Shown here piece by piece: positions 1 through 10,800 of a DNA stretch of 64,000 nucleotides. The notes beneath the pieces were generated by a model that saw nothing but the letters and a program-made list of their open reading frames with translations, was not told the origin of the DNA and made no database searches. The translations under genes were made by a program, and so were the position numbers. Where the stretch lies: NCBI RefSeq assembly GCF_000723205.1, contig NZ_HG315671.1:2391351-2455350 (forward strand). Direction: 5' to 3'. This stretch comes from Formosa agariphila KMM 3901 (GTDB lineage Bacteria; Bacteroidota; Bacteroidia; Flavobacteriales; Flavobacteriaceae). How positions within the stretch are numbered: position 1 is the stretch's first letter; every line of letters begins with the position of its first letter.

Positions 1-1
1 T

Positions 2-124
2 GCTTATAAATTTGCAAAAGGAGAAACTGTAGAAGTGAATGGTAAAGAGATAACCACTAGTAAATCTTTAAATTGGTATACAGTTTTGGATAAGTTCTGT
101 GCTAATTGTATTATGATTTCGTAG
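2..124 (+). CDS. C-terminal end of an unidentified protein (cut by window edge)
   Basis: An open frame runs from the window edge to a TAG at 122-124 and gives 40 residues ending FCANCIMIS. It contains a CxxC pair (CANC) close to the C-terminus. The gene lies upstream of the TonB receptor in the same direction, separated by about 255 bases. I do not recognise the family from this short tail, so no function is given. The frame has no internal stop and its codon use resembles the next genes, which supports a real coding end. Confidence 0.55.
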   Translation, partial: AYKFAKGETVEVNGKEITTSKSLNWYTVLDKFCANCIMIS

Positions 125-379
125 ATCAGATCTAGCGCTGTCATTAAATCGGTTGGTAAAGGCTTATAATTATGTACAAATTACTAAAAGTAAAAGGGCC
201 GTGATTATGTAATTGTTAATAGTTATGTTATAAAATACCTTAAGAAGAGAAAAACATGCGATTTAATAGATTCGATATTAAGTTTTAGTAACAATTTGAT
301 AAACAACTATGTTAACATAATTTTATAATTTTAATAGTCCATTGAATTCTCTTCTGGATAATTATAAACATGTAGTTGT
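125..379. other. Intergenic region upstream of the TonB receptor
   Basis: About 255 AT-rich bases with no credible open frame. It should hold the promoter of the three-gene unit 380-6658. I could not find a clean TAnnTTTG-type -7 box or a strong hairpin here. Confidence 0.4.
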
Positions 380-2932
380 ATGAATCGGTATAAGTGTGTT
401 ATTGTTCTAATTGTACTTTTAAATTTTTTGAATGTTAATGGACAAAACATTGAACAAAAAAGCAAGACGTTATATCAGAACGACAGTTTGTTTAGATTAC
501 ACCAGCGGTATACGGATTACGAGGAAATTCCCATCGGACTTTACCTAGATAAAAAAGCGGTTCAGAAACAAGGTGGAACGGGTATCGGTGTGCTTAGTCG
601 AATTTCTGGAGTTACATTCGATAAAGGTTCTTTATTGTCTATTCGTGGTTTGAGTCCGAGATATTCTACAGTTACCATCGATGGGCTTACGGCTCCGATT
701 ACCGAACAAACGATTAAGGCATTTGCTATAGGGTTATTACCCGCGACTGCGGTACAAGAATTATCTGTTTTTAAATCTGGAAGCTATAATAATCAGGCAG
801 AATGGGCTGGTGCGCTGGTTGCCATTTCAACAAAAGCAGAGGTCGATAACGATTATAATAACATCGCTTTGAATATTGGGTATCAGCATAACTTCACGTT
901 TAATACCTTTTTAAAAGATGCCGATTATGGTTCTAAATTTGGCGACATATTTGGATATGGCGCAGATCGTAGGAAAATAACAAACGACATTGTATCGCGA
1001 GATGAGTTTGCCAATCTAAGTAGAAACGAAGCCGCAGAGCAAGGTAAACTGTTGCGTAACGCTTGGGAATTAGAAAAAACAAATGCAATTCCTAGTTTTA
1101 AAATGGCTTATAGTATGGGGCGCGTTTTACGTGATAATGCTACATCAAAATTATCTACGATTAATTCTATATTATATTCCAGGCAACAAGGCGGATCTCA
1201 TATTAATAGAGCCTCGTATACGGGTTACGAAACCGATGAAACAGGTACAGTCGTAGCGAGTGCTTTAGAAAATTATATGACTGATGGTGTGTATAAAACA
1301 AGTGCAAATGTGTCTTTAAATTCGGGTTGGTTTTATAAGTATAATGATAAAAATGAATATAATTTCGATTTCACCTATTCGCACCAAGGTACAAATTCTA
1401 CATTATCGCGATATCGCGTAGCACTAAATACAGGAAACGAAGCCTATGCAGCACAATATGGGTTACTTACAAAAAGTGTACTTTTATCGCGATTAACCGG
1501 GGCGCATAATATTTCTGAAAAAACGGATATCGATTGGTCTTTTGGGGTGTCACTCACAGGGCGTGAAGAACCGGATTTAAGACGTTCTGCAGCCCAACGT
1601 GGTTACGATAATCCAGACGAACCGTTTCTACTTATTATTCCAGAAAGTTCTAAAGCAGATCAAGGTGCTAGATTCTATAGCGATTTATTAGATAATGCTT
1701 ATGGCGGTCGAATAGATTTAAATCATGATGTTATAGATGCTGTTTTTCAATTAAAAGCCGGTGCTATTATCGAAAGTACCGAACGCGATTTTGAAGCACG
1801 AATTATAACATCTGCCAAAGACGATTTTACTTCGCCCAATTTACGATTTGTAAATGCCAGCGAATTAGGAACGGTTTATGCTCCTGAAAATTACGGGCCT
1901 AATGGCTATTATCTTGTAGATGGAACTACAGATTACGATGTCTATAATGCATCCAATTTTACCTTTGGTGCTTACACCGGATTAGAAAATACATTTTTAA
2001 ATGGGCGTTTAAAAAGTGCTGTTGGTTTACGCTTCGAGAGTTTTAATCAACAATTAGCATCAGGAGATGTCGATGTAGATACAGACTCCAATAATGTTCT
2101 ACCTTACCTTAATCTTAACTATAGGTTAGGTGCACGAACTATTTTAAAAGCTGCTTATACCAAATCATTAAATCGACCGGCGTTTAGAGAACTGTCTCCA
2201 TTTTCTTTTTACGATTTTGATTACAGATCGGATATTTCAGGAAATCCCGACCTGAGAATTGCAACTATAGATAACATCGATATTAGCTTAGAACATGACT
2301 TCGATCGGGATGGGTATTTTGCTATAAATGCCTTCTATAAAAAAATAACGGATCCTATTGAAATGGTTTATATTATTCGATCAGATTCTCCTTTGTTTAG
2401 TTTCGATAACGCAGCTGGAGCACATGTAACTGGATTCGAATTAGAATTCGCTAAACATTTAAGCAATAACGAGTTTTCAATTTTCAATCAGATTAACTTC
2501 AGAGCCAATGTAACCTATACCTATAGTTTAATAGATCTTGGTTCTGAAACTAACGAAGTCGCGGCAGAACGCCCATTACAAGGGCAAATTCCATTGGTAA
2601 TTTCATCTGGACTTGTCTATACTAATCCTAAAAATACCATTCAATTTAATTTAGATTATTTATATCAAGGGAAGTCATTGTTTTCTGTCGGGAACGGTGT
2701 AGAAACCTTTCCGTGGTACATAAAACCTCAGAATTTTTTAAATGCAGGTTTTAGTGTTGCGCTCAATAAAGCAGTTAAACTAAATCTATATGCTTCAAAT
2801 ATTATAAACACACCTTACGAACAGGTGGAAGATGCTAATTTAGATGGAAAGCTGAATAGTGCTGTCGATAAGCAGGTGTTATACGGACTGTCTTATCAGA
2901 GTTACAGTATTTCAATGAGTTATAATTTTTAA
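380..2932 (+). CDS. TonB-dependent outer-membrane receptor
   Basis: An 850-residue outer-membrane receptor. Residues 1-21 form a Sec signal peptide ending in NVNGQ. A plug domain spans roughly 55-155 and includes the LLSIRGLSPRYSTVTIDGL region typical of TonB plugs. The rest is a beta-barrel with alternating aromatic strands and a terminal Phe (SISMSYNF), as expected for BAM-inserted barrels. It lacks the N-terminal carboxypeptidase-like domain of SusC proteins and is shorter than the SusC at 7881, so it is more like a small-ligand receptor. It sits 28 bases before a lipoprotein gene and then a PiT phosphate permease, so a phosphate-related ligand is a reasonable inference, but the ligand is not visible in the sequence. 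Confidence 0.88.
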   Translation: MNRYKCVIVLIVLLNFLNVNGQNIEQKSKTLYQNDSLFRLHQRYTDYEEIPIGLYLDKKAVQKQGGTGIGVLSRISGVTFDKGSLLSIRGLSPRYSTVTIDGLTAPITEQTIKAFAIGLLPATAVQELSVFKSGSYNNQAEWAGALVAISTKAEVDNDYNNIALNIGYQHNFTFNTFLKDADYGSKFGDIFGYGADRRKITNDIVSRDEFANLSRNEAAEQGKLLRNAWELEKTNAIPSFKMAYSMGRVLRDNATSKLSTINSILYSRQQGGSHINRASYTGYETDETGTVVASALENYMTDGVYKTSANVSLNSGWFYKYNDKNEYNFDFTYSHQGTNSTLSRYRVALNTGNEAYAAQYGLLTKSVLLSRLTGAHNISEKTDIDWSFGVSLTGREEPDLRRSAAQRGYDNPDEPFLLIIPESSKADQGARFYSDLLDNAYGGRIDLNHDVIDAVFQLKAGAIIESTERDFEARIITSAKDDFTSPNLRFVNASELGTVYAPENYGPNGYYLVDGTTDYDVYNASNFTFGAYTGLENTFLNGRLKSAVGLRFESFNQQLASGDVDVDTDSNNVLPYLNLNYRLGARTILKAAYTKSLNRPAFRELSPFSFYDFDYRSDISGNPDLRIATIDNIDISLEHDFDRDGYFAINAFYKKITDPIEMVYIIRSDSPLFSFDNAAGAHVTGFELEFAKHLSNNEFSIFNQINFRANVTYTYSLIDLGSETNEVAAERPLQGQIPLVISSGLVYTNPKNTIQFNLDYLYQGKSLFSVGNGVETFPWYIKPQNFLNAGFSVALNKAVKLNLYASNIINTPYEQVEDANLDGKLNSAVDKQVLYGLSYQSYSISMSYNF

Positions 2933-2960
2933 TTAGCAAAGTAGAATAATTGTATATAAT

Positions 2961-4343
2961 ATGACTTTTAAATCATTAGAACATCTATCCATGCTTTGTA
3001 TGCTTATTTTAGTGTTAGGCCAAAGTTGTGAAGAAATAGAAATATTAGATCCGCCAGATAATACTGGAAATGTAGTACAAACGAGTACAGGCGATTCGGA
3101 TGCTCTCGGAATCTATTTTGGATTGAATGAAACAGCAACACTTTTTGTAGATCCTGCTTCTTCTGAAACCTATTTGGTCGATGACGATGTGTCTAAATAT
3201 TTTTCGAATACATCATTTGCAAGACCTAGTAATGTGTCGGTACCAAACAATTTAGATTTAGATCAGTTTCCGTTACTAATAAACGAAGATTTTTTAGATG
3301 TTGTTAAAACGGATCCCGTTTTTGAAACCACGTCTTATGTTGGTGCTTTTGGTTCTACAATGTCCGAAAAGTGGTATTCAGATTCGAATTGGTTTAATCT
3401 TGATCCGCAAGATGTCGTCTACAATTTTGATAAAAATACGGCCGTTAAAGTGGAAGGATATATCGAGCAGAACACCACATGGACTAAAGATAAACAGTAT
3501 TTAATTTTAGGTCAGGTGTTTGTGAAAGACGGCGTAACATTAACCATCGAGCCTGGAACTGTGGTCTTTGGAAACAAAGGAACTGGTGTCGAAGCTGGGG
3601 TATTAATTTTTAATCGCGGATCTAAAATTAATGCCAACGGTACACCCGAAGAGCCTATAGTTTTTACGGGAACTGCCGATGCAGGTGAGCGGACCCGAGG
3701 ACAATGGGGTGGCGTTGTATTTCTAGGTCGTGCGCCGAATAACAAAGGCGATGATATTTTAATTGAAGGAATTCAGGGTGACGAAGCAGACGATGGACTT
3801 TTTGGAGGAAACGATGAAACGGATAGCTCAGGAACTTTTAGTTTTTGGCGTGTGGAATATGCAGGAATTGCTATTACTCCAGGAAATGAAGTAAATAGTA
3901 TTACCTATGGTAGTGTGGGGTCTGGAACAACAGCTCATCATATACTTATAACAGCTGCAGGAGACGATGCTATGGAATGGTTTGGAGGAAAAATAAATAT
4001 GTCTTATATCGCAACTTATAATACCTTGGATGATGATTTAGATATGGATTCAGGGTTTTCAGGAACCTTACAATATGTGTATATTGTACGTAATCCGTAC
4101 GCTGCAGACGAGTCAGGAGCGAATGCGTTCGAGATCAGTAGTTCAGATGCTGTGAATACAGAACCTATAACGCGAGCTCAAATTGCCAATGCAACTGTTG
4201 TTGGACCATTGTATCAGTTAGACGGTACAGATTTAGTTTACGATCGTTTAATAAATGCGGGCTTGTCGTCTAATAACGATGCTCGAGCTTATATTTATAA
4301 TTCAATTATACTTGGGTTTCCTGTAGGTGCTCAAAATCCATAA
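2961..4343 (+). CDS. Outer-membrane lipoprotein with beta-helix-like C-terminal half
   Basis: A 460-residue protein with a lipoprotein signal (LVLGQSC, Cys at about 23). The N-terminal part (about 30-165) is Asp-rich and of unknown fold. From about residue 170 there are repeats such as DGVTLTIEPGTVVFGNKGTG and NANGTPEEPIVFTGTA that resemble right-handed parallel beta-helix proteins of flavobacteria. Such lipoproteins are often encoded next to a TonB receptor. Here the receptor ends 28 bases upstream and the PiT permease starts 23 bases downstream, so the three are probably one operon. A surface partner of the receptor is the likely role; the ligand is unknown. Confidence 0.75.
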   Translation: MTFKSLEHLSMLCMLILVLGQSCEEIEILDPPDNTGNVVQTSTGDSDALGIYFGLNETATLFVDPASSETYLVDDDVSKYFSNTSFARPSNVSVPNNLDLDQFPLLINEDFLDVVKTDPVFETTSYVGAFGSTMSEKWYSDSNWFNLDPQDVVYNFDKNTAVKVEGYIEQNTTWTKDKQYLILGQVFVKDGVTLTIEPGTVVFGNKGTGVEAGVLIFNRGSKINANGTPEEPIVFTGTADAGERTRGQWGGVVFLGRAPNNKGDDILIEGIQGDEADDGLFGGNDETDSSGTFSFWRVEYAGIAITPGNEVNSITYGSVGSGTTAHHILITAAGDDAMEWFGGKINMSYIATYNTLDDDLDMDSGFSGTLQYVYIVRNPYAADESGANAFEISSSDAVNTEPITRAQIANATVVGPLYQLDGTDLVYDRLINAGLSSNNDARAYIYNSIILGFPVGAQNP

Positions 4344-4366
4344 TCCTTTTAATATCATCATATAAA

Positions 4367-6658
4367 ATGGAAAATCTGTATTTGTTTATTGTAATTATTC
4401 TTTTCATTCTAGCCATCACAGACCTTATAATAGGCGTGAGTAACGATGCGGTTAACTTCTTAACGTCTGCATTAGGTTCTAAAGCAGGTTCTTTTAAACT
4501 GGTCATGATTATTGCAACCATGGGAATTATGTTCGGGTCTATATTCTCGGGAGGAATGATGGAGATTGCAAGAAGTGGCGTGTTTAATCCGGCCTTTTTT
4601 AGCATGGAGGAAATTATGTACCTCTTTGCAGCAGTTATGATTACAGATATTATTCTTCTAGATTTTTTTAATACTGTAGCAATGCCCACATCGACTACGG
4701 TGTCTATCGTTTTTAATTTATTAGGATCGGCCATCGGGATTTCATTCTTCTCGGTATTACATAGTGATGGTTCACTAGCCTCATGGGGAGAACATATCAA
4801 TGCAGCAGGAGCATTAACAATTATTGTAGGTATATTTCTTTCGGTAGCCATAGCCTTTGTTGTGGGGTGGGCTGTGCAATACATTACCAGATTAATCGTG
4901 TCTTTTAATTACGGAAAGACCATGAAAAGTTTCGGAGCTCTATTCGGTTCATTATCCGTAGCTTTAATTGCGAATTTTATAGTGATCAAGGGATTGACAG
5001 GAATTCCTGGTGTGAGCCAAGAAGTTGTTGCTACCATTCAAAACAGTTCAACACTGATTAGTCTGCTGGCATTTGGGGCCTCATTTATCATTTTTCAAAT
5101 TGTATTACGCGCAAATACATCGTTCAATATCTATAAATTCGTAGTGCTTTTAGGAACGTTTGCTTTGGCTATGGCTTTTGCAAGTAACGACTTAGTGAAT
5201 TTTATAGGGGTGCCAATTGCAGGTTACGATGCGTATTTAAATTGGTTAGATTCAGGAATCCCTGCTAGTGAGTATCAAATGACAGCTTTAACCGAGCCCG
5301 TAAAATCGAACCCGTTATTTTTAATGGGTGCGGGAATTATTATGTCGCTAACACTTTGGTTTTCTAAAAAGGCGCGATCTGTGGTGAAAACAGCTGTAGA
5401 TTTAGGCCGACAAGAAGAGGGACAAGAACGATTTGAAGGCAATGAATTAGCACGAGGCATAGTTTCGGGAATTTCAAGAATATCTAATAGTGTAGCCAAA
5501 GTGATTCCCGATACAACTTGGCATAAAATAAATAAACGATTCGTAGACGATACACCAAAAATAGAATACGAGCTTCCTAGCGATCGTCCAGCTTTCGATA
5601 TGGTAAGAGCGGCAATAAACCTAATTGTTGCAGCGGGTTTAATTCTAGTAGCCACATCCTTTAAACTACCGCTTTCTACAACATTTGTATCGTTTATGGT
5701 ATTAATGGGGACGTCGCTTGCAGATAAGGCGTGGTCGCAAGGTAGTTCTGTTTATCGAGTGTCTGGCGTATTAACGGTTGTTGGAGGTTGGTTCTTAACG
5801 GCTATTATGGCATTGGCGGCTTCTATTATATGTGCATCAATTCTAATTAACTTTAAATTATATGCGCTTATTCCATTGCTAATAATAACGGTTGTGTTAT
5901 TATTTAAGAGCTTAATCTTTTATCGAAATAATAGGTTTAAAGCTGAAGTAAATCTTGAAATGGATGATGTTTGGTTTAAGTCAGATTTCTTTAAAATAGA
6001 ACACGAAATACGAAAAAAACTAACTTTTATGATGAAGCGCTTAGACAAGTCTTATCATGAAACTATCGATGCACTGTTAAAGTCGGATTTAGAACAGCTT
6101 AAACGCATGAATATTCTGGTAGATGATATTAAATCTACTAATGAGAATTATAAGTTTAAACTGACGCAACAAATAAAAACTGTTCCTAAAGAATATCGAG
6201 AAGGAGGAAAAGCTATGCTTTATATTCATGATATTCAGCAAGAATTATTAGAGAGTTTTGTAAATATTGTTGCTAGCTCTAAAAAGCATGTTCAGAATTT
6301 ACATCCAAAATTAGAAGACGAACAGATAGAGTTGCTTGAAAACAGTAAAACTAAAATAAGATTGTATCTAAACGAACTTATTAAATGTTTAGAAAAAGAT
6401 CATATTTCCGAAGCAGATTATAAAACGTTTAAGCACATTCGAAATGGAATTGTTAAAGATATCGATCAGGCAATTTCCAATCAGATTTCTTGGGCTACAG
6501 ATAAAAAGTTAAGCGGAAAGAATAGCGAATTAATTCTGACTATATTATTCGAAAACAAGGACATTATGCAAGGGCTTTCTAAAATTGTAAAACTGTTTTA
6601 CAATTTAAAATCGGGAGATTATAAAAATTTGATAGGGAAAGTATTGTCTGAGAATTAG
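4367..6658 (+). CDS. PiT-family inorganic phosphate transporter with PhoU-like C-terminal domain
   Basis: A 763-residue inner-membrane permease of the PHO4/PiT family, which imports phosphate (as metal phosphate) with protons or sodium. The two PiT signatures are visible: GVSNDAVNF near residue 24 in the first repeat and ASNDLVNF in the middle. A large loop separates two blocks of membrane helices, ending with DKAWSQGSSVYRVSG and a last helical block. From about residue 530 the protein continues as a soluble helical region of about 230 residues, resembling the PhoU/DUF47 domain that in many bacteria is a separate protein next to PiT. The long fused tail is common in Bacteroidota. It is the last gene of the unit starting at 380. 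Confidence 0.9.
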   Translation: MENLYLFIVIILFILAITDLIIGVSNDAVNFLTSALGSKAGSFKLVMIIATMGIMFGSIFSGGMMEIARSGVFNPAFFSMEEIMYLFAAVMITDIILLDFFNTVAMPTSTTVSIVFNLLGSAIGISFFSVLHSDGSLASWGEHINAAGALTIIVGIFLSVAIAFVVGWAVQYITRLIVSFNYGKTMKSFGALFGSLSVALIANFIVIKGLTGIPGVSQEVVATIQNSSTLISLLAFGASFIIFQIVLRANTSFNIYKFVVLLGTFALAMAFASNDLVNFIGVPIAGYDAYLNWLDSGIPASEYQMTALTEPVKSNPLFLMGAGIIMSLTLWFSKKARSVVKTAVDLGRQEEGQERFEGNELARGIVSGISRISNSVAKVIPDTTWHKINKRFVDDTPKIEYELPSDRPAFDMVRAAINLIVAAGLILVATSFKLPLSTTFVSFMVLMGTSLADKAWSQGSSVYRVSGVLTVVGGWFLTAIMALAASIICASILINFKLYALIPLLIITVVLLFKSLIFYRNNRFKAEVNLEMDDVWFKSDFFKIEHEIRKKLTFMMKRLDKSYHETIDALLKSDLEQLKRMNILVDDIKSTNENYKFKLTQQIKTVPKEYREGGKAMLYIHDIQQELLESFVNIVASSKKHVQNLHPKLEDEQIELLENSKTKIRLYLNELIKCLEKDHISEADYKTFKHIRNGIVKDIDQAISNQISWATDKKLSGKNSELILTILFENKDIMQGLSKIVKLFYNLKSGDYKNLIGKVLSEN

Positions 6659-6800
6659 GTGTAATTAGTTGCTTGCTTAGCTTGTTGTGTTAATGTGGTG
6701 TAAAACTTGTATTCATATATATTTGAAACAATTGGTTTTCTCAAAATAGAAGGTTGTGTTCTATATATTAGCAATTCAAATTAAATAAACAACTGCTTTT

Positions 6801-7290
6801 ATGAAAAAACACAACTTGCTATCATTTTAATATGTTTTTGCACAAAAAAAGTAAAATAAATTCTGGAAGTCTAAAAAATTGAAAGACATTAAAGAATATA
6901 GTGTCGGCTTTGATTATGTCGACTTAAGTATTCCTAAATTTGATTCAGAGGACGATTTCCTAGAAGAAAAAAAGCAAAACGAGAAGAAAAACATACGATG
7001 TACAATGGTCAGAAGATCGTAAAAAAGATGCTAAAAGAAAACTTCCTGAGATAGGAAATACAGTAGATTTAAAAACTGCCAAATACATCAATGATATTGG
7101 GGAACCTAAATTTATAGGTGTTTTTGAAAACCTAGATTTCGATGCCTCACAAAGTGCGTTTTACTACGCTCGTGTCATTAAAATTCCTACACGACGCTGG
7201 ACACTTTACGATGCGGCAAAATTCAATCTAAAAATGGATAAAGACATGACTATGGTAATTCAGGAACGTGCTGTTTCATCACCAATTTAG
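6801..7290 (+). pseudogene. Decayed gene: lipoprotein-like start and DUF3604 C-terminus
   Basis: No single frame is open. An ATG at 6801 followed by a shifted frame would give a lipoprotein-like signal (QLAIILICFC). A second frame from 6855 reads SVGFDYVDLSIPKFDSEDD, and a third frame, open after a stop at 6961-6963, ends at the TAG 7288-7290. The third part contains GNTVDLKTAKYINDIG, SAFYYARVIKIPTRRWTLYD and IQERAVSSPI, which match my memory of the C-terminal end of DUF3604 proteins. Intact DUF3604 proteins are several hundred residues long, so most of the gene is missing. The first two pieces may belong to the same or another gene. Confidence 0.7.
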
Positions 7291-7499
7291 TAAACTCCAA
7301 AATAATAAGCTTAAAAAATAAGCCTGCTTTATAAAATAGGAAATGTACTTACCCAAACTCTATAGTTAATTAAAATAAAAAATAAGATACTATTTAAAGT
7401 AGTCATTCAAGCAGAAGTTATAGCCTTTATAAAACGTTGTTCTCACTAAAAGTTTTTTCAAGTAACAATAATATAGTAATAGAAGTGCAAATCAATCTG

Positions 7500-7628
7500 T
7501 AAAAACACCATTCTAGTAAATTACAAATTCATTATCAATCAAGCTTATTTAATTAATAAACTTCATTTTTTTACATAAAAATTTAATTATTTAATAACTC
7601 TAGATTATAAAAATTAATGGTGTTTTTA
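7500..7628. repeat. Widely spaced 13-bp inverted repeat
   Basis: TAAAAACACCATT at 7500-7512 is the exact reverse complement of AATGGTGTTTTTA at 7616-7628, with about 100 bases between them. A 13-base match is longer than expected by chance in 130 bases, though AT richness weakens this. It could mark two operator half-sites or an mRNA structure. Confidence 0.5.
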
Positions 7629-7760
7629 TAAATTCTATGGTATCTAGGGGTGTTTCATCTAAACAACTTACTGACAGCACTTATGCAAATAAAATTCACA
7701 AACGTCTAAAAATCAACTAATTAAACACCATCTCAACTAGACATTTTATAATTGTTCAGT

Positions 7761-7794
7761 TAATATCTAGTTGTAATAAGTTAACTAGATGTTA
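7761..7794. promoter_or_regulatory. Inverted repeat with 12-bp arms upstream of susC
   Basis: TAATATCTAGTT (7761-7772) pairs with AACTAGATGTTA (7783-7794) with one mismatch and a 10-base spacer; the inner 8 bases are perfect. It lies 86 bases before the SusC start. The geometry suits a dimeric regulator. A third related element, CAACTAGA, lies just upstream at 7734-7741. Confidence 0.5.
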
Positions 7795-7831
7795 AATCAG
7801 AATTAATAATTGCTAATTTCGATCTTACCAA

Positions 7832-7845
7832 TTGATAATTATCAA
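7832..7845. promoter_or_regulatory. Perfect 14-bp palindrome before susC
   Basis: TTGATAATTATCAA is its own reverse complement and ends 35 bases before the SusC ATG. It may be an operator or part of the leader RNA. Its AT richness makes chance occurrence possible. Confidence 0.35.
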
Positions 7846-7880
7846 GATTTTAACAACAAACACTAACTAAAACAAACTTT

Positions 7881-10800
7881 ATGAAACACACGAAAAATCG
7901 ATTTGAGTGTAAAAAACTTATCTTTAGTTTTCTACTCTTAATCTTTATTCCTTTATCTGGATTTGCACAAAGCATAATTACAGGTAAAGTTTTAGACGAC
8001 ACTGGAATGGGAAACCCTGGTGCAACCATTTTAATAAAAGGAACCTCTCAAGGAACAACTACAGACTTTGATGGGAATTATAGTATAGAAGCCTCTCCGG
8101 AAGATGTTTTAATTTTTTCTTTCATAGGTTTTAAAACACAAGAAATACAAGTAGGTAACCAAACCACTATCGATATACGCATGGCTGTCGATGCTGAAAG
8201 TTTAAACGAAGTTATAGTCGTTGGATACGGGACGGTAAAGAAAAGCGATGTCGTGGGCTCTGTATCTCAGGTCACCGCTAAATCTTTCGAGGACCAACCC
8301 GTAACTAGAACAGAAGATGCATTACAAGGAAGGGCATCTGGTGTTAAGGTAACAAGAAATTCAGGTCAGCCTGGAGGAGAAATTAAAGTCCGTATTAGAG
8401 GTGTAAATTCAATCACTGGTAATAACAGTCCTTTAGTAGTTGTGGATGGAGTAATTGGTGGTGATTTGAGCTCCATCAATCCAAACGACATTGCTTCTAT
8501 GGATGTATTAAAAGATGCCTCAGCAACTGCCATTTACGGTTCAAGAGGGTCTAATGGTGTAATACTTGTTACAACTAAAAAAGGTCATGGAAAAGGTAAA
8601 ATTAGCGTAGACTATTTCGTGTCTTTTGACGATGTACGCGAATATATCCCTACATTAGGTGCAGCAGATTTTGCTAGAATAGAAAATTCAAGTAGAGCGA
8701 GAGTGAATTCTCCTGCTATTTATACAGATGAAGAAATTGCTTTTTTTGAAAGAAACGGAGGTACTAATTACCAGAAAGAATTATTAGGACAACAAGGGCT
8801 AACACAAAACCTTCAATTATCTGCCAGTGGGGGGTCTGAAAATGGGAATATAAATTATTTCATTTCAGGTAACTACGTACAACAAGAAGGAATGGTTATA
8901 GAAACGGGTTATGAAAAATATTCTATTCGTTCAAATATAAATGCTAAAGTTAGTGATAAGCTAAAATTAGGTTTAAATCTATCTGCAAATAGAGCAAAAA
9001 CAAAGAATAATTTAGATCAATTCAACTTATTTGAAGGACGCAAAATTTTTCAAGCTTTAACATGGGATCCTACAACACCTATTTATAACGAAAATGGTGA
9101 TTATAATTTATATTCTTTAAAAAGTGTAGGTAGTGGTACCTATAACCCTATAGCAGATATGTTAGAATCTGACATACAAAATGTAAGAGATAGGGTTGAT
9201 ATTAACTTTAATGCAGATTATAGTTTTACTGATAACCTTACATATTCATTAATTGTAGGAGCAAGTTCAATTAACAGCTCTCAACAAAATTATATTGTTA
9301 GTCAGACATTACCAGACGCAAATTACAGTGGAGCCAGAACTACTGGTTATCAAGTAAGTAATATTTTAACTTGGAATAAAACATATGGTAAGCACAATAT
9401 TTCAGCAACAGGATTATACGAATTTTCTCAAAGTGAATATAGCCAAAATGGATGGGCATCAAATGACTATATCATTTCTGGAAATTTTTATTTAGCAGAA
9501 CTAGCACAGTCGTTTACCGCTTCAAACATTTATAATAAATCAGATATACAGTCTCTTATGGCAAGAGGTTCATATGTATTTAACGAAAGCTTATTTGCAA
9601 CAGCTACTATTAGAATGGATCAATCTTCTAGATTTAGAGACGACAACAATACAGGATACTTTCCCTCATTGGCATTAAAATACAGCTTTAAAAAAATGAA
9701 CTTTTTAGAGAACGGAACCGTATTAACTGATTTTGCTATTCGAGCAGGATGGGGACAAGTAGGGAATCAAAATATAGCACCATACTCTACATATCCAAGC
9801 TCGCAAATTGGAGGTCTAGATGCATCATATCCTTTTTCAGGAGGCACCCCCTCCCCTGGAGCTATACCATTAGGATATGGAAACCCTGATTTAACATGGG
9901 AGACAACTACTCAAACCAACGTAGGATTAGATCTTTCTTTTTGGAATGGAAGAGCTAACTTAACGGTTGATGGGTATCAAAAAAACACAACCGATTTATT
10001 ATTAGATGTTCCTGTTCCAGGTACAAACGGTGGAGGAGTAATTACTCAAAATATTGGTGAAGTTGAAAATTATGGTATAGATGTCTCTTTAGGAGGAAAT
10101 ATTATAAGAAGTGAAAACTTTAATTGGGATTCAAACTTTAACTTCTCTTATGTTAAAAACAAAGTTATCGATCTTGGAGGAGTAAATTCTATACAAGGTT
10201 CTTTTGAAGCAACAGATGGTACGCAGTCTTATTGGAATGTCATAGAGAAAGGGCAACCTTTAGGACAGTTTCTAGGTGCTACTTTTCTAGGAACTTGGAA
10301 AACTGCTGAAGCTACCGAAGCAGCTGTTTTTGGTAGAGCACCTGGAGATCCTAAATACTTGAGAGATGATTCTGGTGATATTGTTTATCAAGCTATTGGT
10401 AATGGAACACCAACTACATTTTGGGGTTTCAATAATACACTAACATACAAAAATTGGGATTTAAACCTATTAATACAAGGAGTAAGTGGTTTTGACGTTT
10501 ACAACACCATGAGAGGAACAATTACAGGTCCACAAAGAAGTTTTATGTCACCTGATCAATTAAACCAATGGACTCCTGAAAACGAAACTGACATACCTGC
10601 TGGAGGACAAAGTATTATTGGGTCAACTAGATTTATTGAAGATGGTAGTTTTGTACGTTTACAAAATTTAGCTTTAGGTTATACGCTTCGTGACATAGGT
10701 TCTATAGAATCTTTAAGATTATATGTAAGTGGTCAAAATTTATTTTTAATTACAGATTATTCAGGGTATGATCCTGAACTTACATCTGTTGCACCTGATG

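Larger units (their letters stand above)
7291..7880. promoter_or_regulatory. Long AT-rich control region before susC
   Basis: About 590 bases without a gene. It holds several repeat structures listed separately, plus six CTAG tetramers between 7513 and 7788 and a repeated AAACACCAT at 7503-7511 and 7723-7731. It should carry the promoter and operator sites of the SusC/SusD unit, probably read by an AraC-type DNA-binding domain such as that of the hybrid sensor at 45145 or the regulators at 18377 and 19272. This is inference from position. Confidence 0.5.

Noticed and set aside
4306-4884. A 192-codon open frame on the minus strand
   Set aside because: It lies fully opposite the PiT gene, whose membrane helices and GVSNDAVNF motif are clear. 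The minus-strand product has no recognisable motif and low-complexity Ile/Ala composition.
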